In this document: positions 41,763-53,014 of the stretch, in pieces
How positions within the stretch are numbered: the stretch's first letter is position 1
Layout: each line of letters starts with the position of its first letter
Source: an uncultured Granulosicoccaceae bacterium
Lineage (GTDB): Bacteria > Pseudomonadota > Gammaproteobacteria > Granulosicoccales > Granulosicoccaceae
Length of the DNA: 64,000 nt
Direction: 5' to 3'
Assembly (NCBI GenBank): GCA_938005265.1
Contig: CALLOA010000128.1
Location: 17,415 to 81,414, forward strand
Program-made: the position numbers and the translations under genes
Notes under the pieces: model-generated
Seen by the model: the letters and a program-made list of their open reading frames with translations, nothing else
Database searches by the model: none
Told to the model about the DNA's origin: nothing

Positions 41763-42949
41763 GCCCTCAGGCTCTCCAACTGTTGTGACCTCTGTTGCCA
41801 TATAACGGCAAAAATTGTCTCAAGCACAGGTTGAATTTTAATTGAGGCATTATCAATCCGGTAAAGATGGGACAAGCGGTCCAACAATGTGAACCACTGC
41901 TCGCTGGATAGAAGCGGAGCAACCGTTTTCCAGTCATCAACCATATCCAGATGACGGCAATATTTTTCTGCTCCCTGTTTGACGCGCAAGATATCTGCAG
42001 TAAATGACAGATAGGCTTCCAGACAATCAGTGGGTGTTTCCCTGGAAAGACGCTCAACCCAAACAGCGATACCGGCACGAGCAGCAACAATATCGCAAAA
42101 TGAGCGTTGCAGACGGCTGCGCTGCTCGACGCTTGCACCAGACTGTTCATCCAGCGCTTTAACTGCAGCACCATTAGCCCGTTGCAAAGCTACTGCGGGG
42201 TCGGACACGCCGGCATCCGACAACCATTGCTCCGCGGCTGCAGCGTCACCGGAAGGAACTGGCAGCAGTTGGCAACGGCTGGTAATGGTTGCAGGCAACG
42301 AACCAGGCCAGCTGGCTATACAGATGATGAAAGTTCCAGGCGCTGGTTCTTCCAGTGTTTTCAGCAGACTATTGGCAGCACTGGTGTTCATGACTTCTAC
42401 GCTGTCGATCACTCCAACCTTGACACCGGAGCGGGCATTCGCTGTCAGCAAGGCCCAGTTAACAAAGTTCCGGGTATCACCCACACGAATTATCTGACGC
42501 TCTTCAGTCGGAATCAGTAATCGATAGTCCGCATGGTTGCCAGAACGCAGTTGCTTGCAGGAGTTGCAAGCGCCGCAGGCCAATCCGCCCCAATCTGTTT
42601 TATCTTCTTCCTCACATAGCAGTAACGCAACGAGGGCTTCCACCAGCAACCGTTTGCCAGAGCCGGGTGAAGCGTGGACCAAAAGAGCATGTGGCAGATT
42701 TTTCTTAACAAAGCTTTGGCGGATGTGAGATAACGGCGTGAGTAGCCAGGGTGGAAGCTGATGTAGCCTTATCAGTTCATCCTCAGCGGCAGTTTCCCGG
42801 TTCGAAAGCCCAGGGTCATTCTCACCATCGCTATTGGCAGCAGCGCTGCCAAATGCGGTTTCCCGTAGCGCCAGCCCGCTTAGCCGAAGGCTTGCATCTG
42901 TCACCGCAAAGACGGGTTGAGAGTCAGCGGCCTTTGCTTTTTTAGCCAT
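41759..42949 (-). CDS. holB: DNA polymerase III subunit delta'
   Basis: A 396-residue clamp-loader subunit. A variable N-terminal stretch of about 60 residues precedes the AAA+ core. The P-loop region reads ASPGSGKR. A zinc-binding cysteine set lies in LACGACNSC with an upstream Cys. The SRC motif (TITSRCQ) is present. It is co-directional with tmk and overlaps pilZ by four bases. Confidence 0.94.
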   Translation of the reverse strand: MAKKAKAADSQPVFAVTDASLRLSGLALRETAFGSAAANSDGENDPGLSNRETAAEDELIRLHQLPPWLLTPLSHIRQSFVKKNLPHALLVHASPGSGKRLLVEALVALLLCEEEDKTDWGGLACGACNSCKQLRSGNHADYRLLIPTEERQIIRVGDTRNFVNWALLTANARSGVKVGVIDSVEVMNTSAANSLLKTLEEPAPGTFIICIASWPGSLPATITSRCQLLPVPSGDAAAAEQWLSDAGVSDPAVALQRANGAAVKALDEQSGASVEQRSRLQRSFCDIVAARAGIAVWVERLSRETPTDCLEAYLSFTADILRVKQGAEKYCRHLDMVDDWKTVAPLLSSEQWFTLLDRLSHLYRIDNASIKIQPVLETIFAVIWQQRSQQLESLRA

Positions 42950-42979
42950 GGTCGTGGTGTCGTCTCTGTACGATCCTTA

Positions 42980-43603
42980 TCAACATGAAATTGTCAGGCT
43001 ATCCAGCACGGCTTTAATTGATGATTGTACTGCGTGAAGATCCGCTGCCGCATCGATGACACGAAAACGTTCAGGGTAACGCTTGGCTCTGTGCAGATAA
43101 GCCTTGCGGGCAGCTGAAAAAAATTCCTTTCTTTCAAGTTCAATACGATCACGCTCACCACGCTTATCCAGCCGCGCCATCCCTGCTTCTACATCCAGGT
43201 CCAACAGAAGAGTAAGGTCAGGCTGGGTAACACCGACGACCATTTCATCGAGTTGCCCGATGACGGCAGAGCCGAGTTTGCGGGCACCACCTTGATAGGC
43301 ATAACTGGCATCGACAAAACGATCGGTCACCACCACTTTACCGGCCGCCAGCGCTGGCTCTATTACTGTACGAACGTGCTCACACCGTGAAGCAAACATC
43401 AACAGGGCTTCGGTCAATGGTTCAAGCTTGTTGCTGGCATCCAGTAGTACACCACGAATCTTTTCAGCTTCAGGTGTACCACCCGGCTCTCTCGTTGCAA
43501 CAACGTCAAAGCCCTGCTTTCGAAAAAAGTCACAGACAAAGGCATGGTTTGATGACTTGCCAACGCCTTCGACCCCCTCGATGGAAACAAAATATCCAGC
43601 CAT
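42980..43603 (-). CDS. tmk: Thymidylate kinase
   Basis: A 207-residue dTMP kinase, required for dTTP supply. It has P-loop EGVEGVGKSS near 8-17, TREPGGTPEAEKIR, the DRFVDASYAYQGGAR catalytic stretch, and a LID near RLDKRGERDR. Standard length. Gaps of about 30 bases to mltG and holB suggest one operon. Confidence 0.97.
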   Translation of the reverse strand: MAGYFVSIEGVEGVGKSSNHAFVCDFFRKQGFDVVATREPGGTPEAEKIRGVLLDASNKLEPLTEALLMFASRCEHVRTVIEPALAAGKVVVTDRFVDASYAYQGGARKLGSAVIGQLDEMVVGVTQPDLTLLLDLDVEAGMARLDKRGERDRIELERKEFFSAARKAYLHRAKRYPERFRVIDAAADLHAVQSSIKAVLDSLTISC

Positions 43604-43631
43604 CCGGCACCCTTTTTAATTGAGAGAAGGT

Positions 43632-44654
43632 CTACTGCTTCAGTTGATATTTCCGAACAGCCGCATTGTGTTCTTCATTAGTCTCGGAGAAATAATGAGT
43701 ACCATCACCTTTGGATACAAAATAAAGTGCGGTGGTATTTTCGGGATGCAGTGCCGCATGGATGGCCTCACGGCCAACATTAGCTATCGGTGTCGGTGGC
43801 AACCCGCCACGTGTATAAGTATTGTAGGGTGTATCACGACGCAAATCAGAACGCCGGATATTGCCATCGTAACTGTCACCTATACCGTAGATTACTGTTG
43901 GGTCAGTCTGTAGTCGCATCCCTTTGCGCATGCGCGAAACAAATACACCTGCGATTTTCGGGCGCTCAGCACTAACTGCTGTTTCCTTCTCAATGATTGA
44001 CGCCATAATCAACGCTTCATAAGAATTCTTGTAGGGCAAATCCGGATCACGTTTTTGCCATTCTTCTTCCAGAACCTGCACCAGTCTCTGGTGCGCTCTT
44101 TTCAGAAAATCCAGGTCCGTTGTATCGCGCGGAAAACTGTAGGTATCAGCAAAAAATTGCCCTTCAGGATGCAAGTCGGGCTTGCCCAGTGCAGCCATAA
44201 TTGATGCCGGATCGGCAGCTGCATCTGTTGTCGTCAGGGAAACATTATCCGCAAGACCGGAAACGACTTGCCTGGATGTAAACCCCTCTATTACCGTATG
44301 AGTGTATTGCTTCGATTGCCCTGTTTGCAGCAGCTCAAACAACTCTTCGACTGTTGCCTGTTCCGGTAGCTCGTATTCACCGGATTTTATCGACACGGCT
44401 TTACCAGTCAGGTGTGGCTGCAGTCTCGCATGCAAGTACAACCAGTGTGGTTTTTCGATGATATCTTGCGCCGCTAGTTCGTTGGCGGTACGTTTCGCAC
44501 TCCAGCCCGGTTTCACGGCAAACAGGTTATCTTGTAACGCTACACTTGGCTTGATAAAGCTCTGCATGGCAGAACGATAGTCGTAATAACCGTAGCCGAG
44601 GGCTGCAGCAGCAATCACAATACAAACGAATAGAAATGTCAGAAAACGGGCCAT
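43632..44654 (-). CDS. mltG: Endolytic murein transglycosylase
   Basis: A 340-residue inner-membrane enzyme that cuts nascent glycan strands and so sets their length. It has an N-terminal membrane helix (about 4-24), then the YceG domain with the catalytic Glu in ASIIEKETAV and RMRKGMRLQTDPTVIYG. It follows fabF directly. The pabC gene often found between them is missing. Confidence 0.95.
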   Translation of the reverse strand: MARFLTFLFVCIVIAAAALGYGYYDYRSAMQSFIKPSVALQDNLFAVKPGWSAKRTANELAAQDIIEKPHWLYLHARLQPHLTGKAVSIKSGEYELPEQATVEELFELLQTGQSKQYTHTVIEGFTSRQVVSGLADNVSLTTTDAAADPASIMAALGKPDLHPEGQFFADTYSFPRDTTDLDFLKRAHQRLVQVLEEEWQKRDPDLPYKNSYEALIMASIIEKETAVSAERPKIAGVFVSRMRKGMRLQTDPTVIYGIGDSYDGNIRRSDLRRDTPYNTYTRGGLPPTPIANVGREAIHAALHPENTTALYFVSKGDGTHYFSETNEEHNAAVRKYQLKQ

Positions 44655-44701
44655 TGTGCAAAAAGTACGTGGTCAGCCAGCTGTGGATTTGCAGCAATAT
44701 A

Positions 44702-45940
44702 TTACACTTCGCGAAATACAACCGTACCATTGGTGCCACCAAAACCGAAGGAGTTGGATAACGATACGCTAATAGGCATTTCGCGTGCAGTGTTGGCTAC
44801 ATAATCCAGGTCACAACCATCAGCAGGATTGTCAAGATTGATCGTCGGCGGTGCCACATTGTTGTGCAGTGCCAGAACCGAAAAGACAGCTTCAATTCCA
44901 CCCGCAGCTCCCAGTAAATGGCCAGTCATCGATTTAGTTGAGCTAACCGCAAGCTTGTTTGCATGGTCACCAAAGAGGGTTTTCACAGCGACCGTTTCGG
45001 CAACATCTCCGGCCAAGGTGGAAGTGCCGTGAGCGTTGATATAATCAACTTCAGTGGCATCCAGACTTGCGTCCTTCAGCGCATTACGCATGCAACGCAC
45101 CGCACCTTCGCCACCTTCAGAAGGCTGAGTAATATGGTGAGCATCACCACTCATGCCATAGCCGGCCAGTTCGCAATAGATCTTCGCACCACGGGCTTTT
45201 GCAAATTCATACTCTTCCAGAACCAGAACGCCGGCCCCGTCGCCAAGTATGAAGCCGTCACGATCACGATCCCATGGGCGGCTGGCTTTTTCAGGTGCAT
45301 CATTACGTGTTGAAAGCGCACGTGCAGCACCAAATCCTGCCAGTCCCAGAGGCGAGGTTGCCATTTCCGCACCACCACAGATCATTACATCAGCGTCACC
45401 GTATTGGATGACCCTGGCCGCATCTCCGATATTATGAGTGCCCGTTGTACAGGCCGTCACAATGCAATAGTTGGGACCCTTCAAGCCATAACGGATCGAC
45501 AGATTGCCCGAAATCATATTGATGATGGTAGATGGAACGAAGAACGGTGAAACCTTGCGTGCGCCGCCGTTGAGCAAGGCCGAATGTTGAGTTTCTATAT
45601 TGGGCAGACCCCCAATGCCGGAACCAATGGCAACACCAATCCGCTCGGCGATCTCATCACTGACTTCCAATCCTGCATCATTGATTGCCTGAATACCGGC
45701 AGCAACGCCGAAATGCACAAAGACATCCATCTTGCGCACTTCCTTGCGGTCAAAATAGTCACTGGTTGGAAAATCCTGAACTGACGCACTGAATTGCGTT
45801 GCATAGGGGCTTGCATCGAACGCCGTAATGCTGCGTACGCCGGATTTACCAGCTACGATATTGGCCCACGATTCCTCAACCGTGTTTCCAACCGGTGTGA
45901 CCAGACCTAAACCTGTTACCACTACTCGCCTTTTAGTCAC
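44702..45940 (-). CDS. fabF: 3-oxoacyl-ACP synthase II
   Basis: A 412-residue condensing enzyme for fatty-acid elongation. The catalytic Cys is in VTACTTGTH. The two catalytic His are in NAHGTST and [12 protein letters not shown]. It is separated from acpP by 283 bases with a strong terminator, so it may need its own promoter or read-through. Confidence 0.97.
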   Translation of the reverse strand: MTKRRVVVTGLGLVTPVGNTVEESWANIVAGKSGVRSITAFDASPYATQFSASVQDFPTSDYFDRKEVRKMDVFVHFGVAAGIQAINDAGLEVSDEIAERIGVAIGSGIGGLPNIETQHSALLNGGARKVSPFFVPSTIINMISGNLSIRYGLKGPNYCIVTACTTGTHNIGDAARVIQYGDADVMICGGAEMATSPLGLAGFGAARALSTRNDAPEKASRPWDRDRDGFILGDGAGVLVLEEYEFAKARGAKIYCELAGYGMSGDAHHITQPSEGGEGAVRCMRNALKDASLDATEVDYINAHGTSTLAGDVAETVAVKTLFGDHANKLAVSSTKSMTGHLLGAAGGIEAVFSVLALHNNVAPPTINLDNPADGCDLDYVANTAREMPISVSLSNSFGFGGTNGTVVFREV

Positions 45941-46152
45941 AGCTTGTTTTTCTCGTTATTCAGCATGCCCGGCAGATTCCGGTGGAGGTATACAGAGTCA
46001 GCAACAAAATAAAACCAGTTTGACTGACGCTGATTTAAACCGGGTTGTTCTTTAGACAATGATGTCTTGAAAATTACGCACGCATTTAAAATATACGCAC
46101 GCTACTAAATTTCCTGAGTTTCACTGATTTCGTAAGAGTCAGGATGACCCTT

Positions 46153-46185
46153 AAAAAGCACACAGGCTGCCATCGCAGCCTGTGT
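46153..46185 (-). terminator. Rho-independent terminator after acpP
   Basis: A perfect 11-bp stem ACACAGGCTGC (46160-46170) / GCAGCCTGTGT (46175-46185) with loop CATC. On the minus strand it is followed by GC and five T. It lies 38 bases past the acpP stop and would separate abundant acpP mRNA from fabF. Confidence 0.92.
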
Positions 46186-46223
46186 CTATCACGCGTTTTT
46201 TGCGTTTAGCTATCGAAACTACC

Positions 46224-46463
46224 CTAGCTTGGCAGGTTGTTATTTACGTAATCCACAGCCTGCTGAACAGTGGTAATTTTTTCCGCTTCTTCGTCAGGAA
46301 TTTCGCATTCGAACTCTTCTTCCAATGCCATTACCAGCTCAACGGTATCCAGTGAATCAGCACCCAGGTCATCAACGAAGGACGCAGATCCTGTTACGTC
46401 GTCTTCTTTCACACCTAGCTGTTCCACAACAATTTTTTTGACGCGATCGTCAGTACTGCTCAT
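46224..46463 (-). CDS. acpP: Acyl carrier protein
   Basis: A 79-residue acidic carrier for fatty-acid synthesis. The phosphopantetheine Ser is in [18 protein letters not shown]. It is flanked by fabG upstream and a terminator downstream, consistent with its usual high separate expression. The 248-base spacer upstream (46464-46711) probably contains its promoter, but I see no clear consensus. Confidence 0.98.
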   Translation of the reverse strand: MSSTDDRVKKIVVEQLGVKEDDVTGSASFVDDLGADSLDTVELVMALEEEFECEIPDEEAEKITTVQQAVDYVNNNLPS

Positions 46464-46711
46464 AGTCAGTTAAACCTCAATCTTGGTTAAGCAGCGGCTT
46501 ATGCCAGCTGCCGGTAGTTTAATCAATAAGTAGAGTAGTTTCAGCCTGACAATCAAAAGAAGCTGCCATTTGAAACAGCATTGCCCACTACATTTTCTGT
46601 AGAAATGACAATGTTTAAAGCAAAATCAAAGAGTTACCTTCAAGTCTTAATATGGCTGCGGCACCGTAGCAATTCAAGATTTACAACAATATGTTACAGC
46701 ATGAAAGCTGT

Positions 46712-47455
46712 TCAAGGCATGTACATGCCACCATTGACGTGAAGAGTCTGCCCGGTGATGTAGCTGGCCATCGGTGACGCCAGAAAAACGGCGGCATCGG
46801 CAACCTCCTGAGCTTCACCAAAACGACCAAGGGAAATATTGGCAGCGAGTTGCTCACGCTGTTCTTCCTCCAGCGCATCAGTCATATCAGAAACAATAAA
46901 CCCTGGCGCAATAGCGTTAACTGTAATTCCTCTCGACCCCAGTTCACGCGCCAGCGACTTGCCAAAACCAATGATTCCTGCCTTGGAGGCAGCGTAATTG
47001 GTCTGACCGGGATTGCCAGTCAGGCCGACGACCGAACTGATATTGATAATACGCCCGAAACGAGCTGTTACCATTGGCCTGATACAGGCTTTACTCACCC
47101 TGAAAATCGACGACAAATTGGTATCTACAATAGAATCCCACTCATCGTCCTTCATTCTCATAAACAGATTGTCTTTGGTTATTCCAGCGTTGTTTATCAG
47201 CACAGATACTGCCCCGTACTGCTCCGATATGGCTGCAACAACCTCTTTTATCTCGTCCTGGTTCGTAACATCCAGCTTCATACCCGTACCGGGGACTGCA
47301 GCTGCCCCGAGTCGTTCGGCAATTGCAGCTGCTCCCTGCTCACTAGTGGCAGTACCAACAACAGCTGCACCTTGTGCAGCCATTGAGTCCGCAACCGCTT
47401 TGCCAATGCCGCGGCTTGCACCGGTTACCAGTACGATCTGATCTTTAAGCAACAT
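46712..47455 (-). CDS. fabG: 3-oxoacyl-ACP reductase
   Basis: A 247-residue NADPH-dependent reductase of fatty-acid synthesis. It has TGASRGIG near the start, NNAGITKDNLFMRM (the FabG hallmark), Ser in ISSVVGLTGNPGQ, catalytic YAASK and C-terminal TGQTLHVNGGMYM. Fifty-seven bases after fabD. Confidence 0.97.
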   Translation of the reverse strand: MLLKDQIVLVTGASRGIGKAVADSMAAQGAAVVGTATSEQGAAAIAERLGAAAVPGTGMKLDVTNQDEIKEVVAAISEQYGAVSVLINNAGITKDNLFMRMKDDEWDSIVDTNLSSIFRVSKACIRPMVTARFGRIINISSVVGLTGNPGQTNYAASKAGIIGFGKSLARELGSRGITVNAIAPGFIVSDMTDALEEEQREQLAANISLGRFGEAQEVADAAVFLASPMASYITGQTLHVNGGMYMP

Positions 47456-47512
47456 TATTGAACGTGTGTTTGTTTGAGGTTGTGCGTGAGGAGTTCAGTG
47501 AAAATGATTCAT

Positions 47513-48496
47513 TCATGCCTGGGCGCAGGATAGAGACAGACTATCGAGTCCCGAAGCAAGGCTGTCAGTGTCGAAGACTGGCAATGTTTCAACCGAACGA
47601 TCGATACGTTTGCCAAGACCCGCCAATACCTTACCGGGGCCCATTTCGATAAATCTGGATACATTATATTCAGAAATCATCGACTGAACAGATTGCACCC
47701 ACAGCACGGGGCTTTGTACATGCAACTTCAGCGTGGCAACCAGATCATCAGCATTCTGTGCAACCTTTGCATTCTGGTTCTGCATAACCGGAATGTCTGG
47801 CGTTGACCACGAAACACGGTCGATTGTTTTCGCCAGTGTTTCTCCGGCAACGCGCATGAGCGAGCTATGGTTGGGTACACTCACCGGCACGGGCATAACC
47901 TTTCGTGCCCCACGTTCCGGCCCCAATGCCGTAACGGCCTGTATACCCTCGAGATGGCCGGAAATGACGACTTGGCCCGGTGCATTGAAGTTAACAGCTT
48001 CGACGACAATGTCAGCATCAGCACTGCCTTTCAGAGATTCCGTTACCTCAGCGCACAGAGCTACAACGTCAGCATCTTCCATCCCGAGAACAGCCGCCAT
48101 ACCACCTGTGCCGGACGGCACCGCAGAAGTCATGAGCCTTGAGCGTTCCTTCACCAGACGGACACTGTCTTCAAAAGACAAAGCACCGGCAACAACCAAA
48201 GCAGCTATTTCACCAACACTGTGCCCGGCTACTATTGCAGGCTTTTCAGCAACCACCTCGAGCCAGAGTCGGCCACTGGCGACCCCGCTGGCAAGCATCA
48301 GTGGTTGCGTGAATTCTGTTTGACGAATCTTTTCTTCGGGGCCGGCACTGGCGAGTGTCCACAGATCAAAACCAAGAATGTCCGAGGCTTCCCTGAACGT
48401 CTCGGTAATCAGGCTGTGTTTTTCAGCCATTTCACCAAGCATACCCACACGTTGCGAACCTTGCCCTGGAAACAGCAATGCGTATTTTTTAGTCAT
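47513..48496 (-). CDS. fabD: Malonyl-CoA-ACP transacylase
   Basis: A 327-residue transferase that loads malonate onto ACP. It has LFPGQGSQRVGM, nucleophile Ser in VAGHSVGEIAALV, and the catalytic His in VSVPNHSSLM. Upstream there is dapB (13-base gap), not fabH, plsX and rpmF as in E. coli or Pseudomonas. Confidence 0.96.
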   Translation of the reverse strand: MTKKYALLFPGQGSQRVGMLGEMAEKHSLITETFREASDILGFDLWTLASAGPEEKIRQTEFTQPLMLASGVASGRLWLEVVAEKPAIVAGHSVGEIAALVVAGALSFEDSVRLVKERSRLMTSAVPSGTGGMAAVLGMEDADVVALCAEVTESLKGSADADIVVEAVNFNAPGQVVISGHLEGIQAVTALGPERGARKVMPVPVSVPNHSSLMRVAGETLAKTIDRVSWSTPDIPVMQNQNAKVAQNADDLVATLKLHVQSPVLWVQSVQSMISEYNVSRFIEMGPGKVLAGLGKRIDRSVETLPVFDTDSLASGLDSLSLSCAQA

Positions 48497-48509
48497 AACA
48501 ATAAAAAAA

Positions 48510-49412
48510 TTAGTTATTCATGCCAGTACGCAAGCCTATGACATCGGCCATATCGTACAAGCCCGGTGGTTGCCCGACCAACCAGTTGGCGGCCCTGACA
48601 GCCCCTCGCGCAAACGCCATTCTATCGGTCGCCCGATGGGTAATTTCAATGCGCTCGCCCTCTCCCGCAAACAACACGGTGTGATCGCCAATGATGTCGC
48701 CGGCACGAATGGTTTCAAAGCCGATTTCAGTCTGGCTCCGCTTGCCGGTGTTGCCTTGCCTGCCGTAAACCGCGCAGTCTGACAGGTCACGGCCAAGTGC
48801 ACCTGCTACAGCCTCACCCATACTCAGTGCGGTACCGGAAGGCGCATCAATCTTATTGCGATGATGCGCTTCTATCACTTCCACATCATAGGAGTCGCCC
48901 AACGTCGCGGCAGTTGTCTTCAGCAGTTCTAAACACAAGGTGACACCTACGCTGTAATTCGATGCCATCACCAAGGGCAGTTTTTCAGACAGTTGTGCAA
49001 TGGTTTCTTTTTGCGCCGCAGTGAATCCGGTGGTGCCGATCACCACAGCTTGCGGGTTTTCACCCTTTGCAATGGTATCCAGCAAGGCCATGCTGGCATC
49101 CGGGCGGCTAAAATCAATGACCACATCAGTGTCGTCCTGCACAACATGCAAATCGTCGGAGACAGCAATAAACGGTGTGCTATCACCGGGTTGATCCATC
49201 TGCATCACAGCTTGATCAACATGACCTGCAAGAAGAAAAAGATTGGCACCGACAGCCGGATTACCCGGTGCTTCCATACCAGCCGTTGCGCGACAATCCT
49301 CGCGTTCCAACACCGCTGCGAGGAGCTGCCGGCCCATACGACCGGCTACACCGTTGATGCCAACACGGACCGTCGTAGCCGCACTTTTGGCCGGTTTTGA
49401 GGCCGAAACCAT
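48510..49412 (-). CDS. dapB: 4-hydroxy-tetrahydrodipicolinate reductase
   Basis: A 300-residue reductase of lysine and diaminopimelate synthesis. I start it at the ATG at 49412, with AGGGG 8 bases upstream. A longer frame to 49598 adds 62 residues that lie inside ligA and look like chance. It has VRVGINGVAGRMGRQL, GTTGFT, EAHHRNKIDAPSGTA and a C-terminal VGQPPGLYDM. Its place between ligA and fabD is unusual. More often it is near dnaJ and carA. Confidence 0.95.
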   Translation of the reverse strand: MVSASKPAKSAATTVRVGINGVAGRMGRQLLAAVLEREDCRATAGMEAPGNPAVGANLFLLAGHVDQAVMQMDQPGDSTPFIAVSDDLHVVQDDTDVVIDFSRPDASMALLDTIAKGENPQAVVIGTTGFTAAQKETIAQLSEKLPLVMASNYSVGVTLCLELLKTTAATLGDSYDVEVIEAHHRNKIDAPSGTALSMGEAVAGALGRDLSDCAVYGRQGNTGKRSQTEIGFETIRAGDIIGDHTVLFAGEGERIEITHRATDRMAFARGAVRAANWLVGQPPGLYDMADVIGLRTGMNN

Positions 49413-49497
49413 CCAATTCACCCCTGAAAAGCGCGAAATTGTACCATACAGGGAGTAAAGCCAGAGAAGCCAGACCAGCATTGACTTTGGATAACGG

Positions 49498-51672
<2,175 letters not shown>

Positions 51673-51700
51673 TTACGCATCGGCCATTTTGCGCTGAGGA

Positions 51701-52906
51701 TCAGGAAGGCACAGATTCAGCTACGCGTTGACGATGCATGAATTGTTGCACGCTGTCACTCAGGTGCTGGATAGTCTGCCTGCTAAGCGTGCTGTGACCG
51801 GAATCCAGCAAATTGCACCCCAGCGCCCTCGCCATCTCACTCGCTTCGCTAACCAGTACATCAAATGCAACATTAGCGGCAACCGGCGCCGGCAGTTGCA
51901 ATATCAAGGTGATTCCGGGCGTCTCAAAGCTTGCCGGGTTATTGATATCAAAGGTGCCGGGTTCTACGATTTTGGCAACTGAGAAAACTATATTGCCCTG
52001 ATTCAATGAATGGAAAATATTCATTTCACCGTAGTGATAGCCTCGCTGCTCGAACAGCGATTGCAATCTTGGCCCATGAATAATTTGCCCTTCGGGTGCC
52101 ACCACGTGAAGTGTTATCACCATGGGTTCTGCACCGTTTGCCGGCAAACCGTTATTCGCCGCAAGCGGGTCAAAACCACTCGAGCCGTCGCCGCGTCGCT
52201 TGCCCAGAATGCCACCGCTCAAATTTGCAAGAAAGCTTGAAAAACCGGAAACCGGACGTGTTGCAGCAATTTCTGCATCGGCTGGCGGGTGGTTTCGCAT
52301 ACCGTGTGTCGAGTCAGCTGTGCCGCCAGTTTGGGTATTGACCGTGGTGTTCATAGCATTAGCAGTTGCGGCAGCCGGATAATCCGCTGGCCCAGCATTC
52401 GGCACTACGTCCGCCGGTCTCTGCATGTCTGCGGGATCCATATCGAATCCGAGATGGCTATCATTGGCAACACCCGGTGCTATGCCTGCGGTAGGTGATT
52501 GTTGGTGAGCTGCATGACCCGCCGCGCTGTTAACCGCGTCCTGTTCGGGAACAGACATCAGTGGGTCATTGACATAGTCCGCCGGGTAGCCGGCCGTGTG
52601 CGGATCATAACCACCGGAAGGATTCAGGTGATCGTGATGCATACCGGGATGGCTTGTTGTCGGGCCACCCTGTTGCTCCGGTGTATAAGCGCTTGCTTGT
52701 GTGTTGGCGGGTTTGTAAGACGTTGGAGCTGCATAAGGATCCGCGCCGCTTCCGGATTCATCCGGATTTTGCAACAACGCGTCATCCTGCAATGAGGCCT
52801 GAGAAGCTCCCCGGCCAATAGAGCGGCTGCCGCGCGAGCGGCCGGAAAAATGCAGGAATGCAAGAATCGCAATTCCAGCAAGTATCAATATCCAACCTAA
52901 TTCCAT
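51701..52906 (-). CDS. zipA: Cell division protein ZipA
   Basis: A 401-residue FtsZ-binding protein. An N-terminal helix (ELGWILILAGIAILAFLHF) anchors it. A long Pro/Ala/Asp/His-rich linker spans about 25-250. The FtsZ-binding domain is C-terminal (ITLHVVAPEGQIIHGPRLQSLFEQRG). It lies between smc and ligA, as in other gammaproteobacteria. Confidence 0.95.
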   Translation of the reverse strand: MELGWILILAGIAILAFLHFSGRSRGSRSIGRGASQASLQDDALLQNPDESGSGADPYAAPTSYKPANTQASAYTPEQQGGPTTSHPGMHHDHLNPSGGYDPHTAGYPADYVNDPLMSVPEQDAVNSAAGHAAHQQSPTAGIAPGVANDSHLGFDMDPADMQRPADVVPNAGPADYPAAATANAMNTTVNTQTGGTADSTHGMRNHPPADAEIAATRPVSGFSSFLANLSGGILGKRRGDGSSGFDPLAANNGLPANGAEPMVITLHVVAPEGQIIHGPRLQSLFEQRGYHYGEMNIFHSLNQGNIVFSVAKIVEPGTFDINNPASFETPGITLILQLPAPVAANVAFDVLVSEASEMARALGCNLLDSGHSTLSRQTIQHLSDSVQQFMHRQRVAESVPS

Positions 52907-53014
52907 AATGTGATCGCCTCATCAGCGAAGCCAAAGTTGCAAGATTCTAGCATTTTTTTGACGCGATTCGCATTCGATGCTTTATGCAGCAGCCACACAT
53001 GGGTAAAAAGCCAT

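Noticed and set aside
46464..46711. Consensus promoter for acpP
   Set aside because: A TTGTCA occurs, but the hexamer at the right distance is a poor -10. The promoter is likely here but I cannot point to it.
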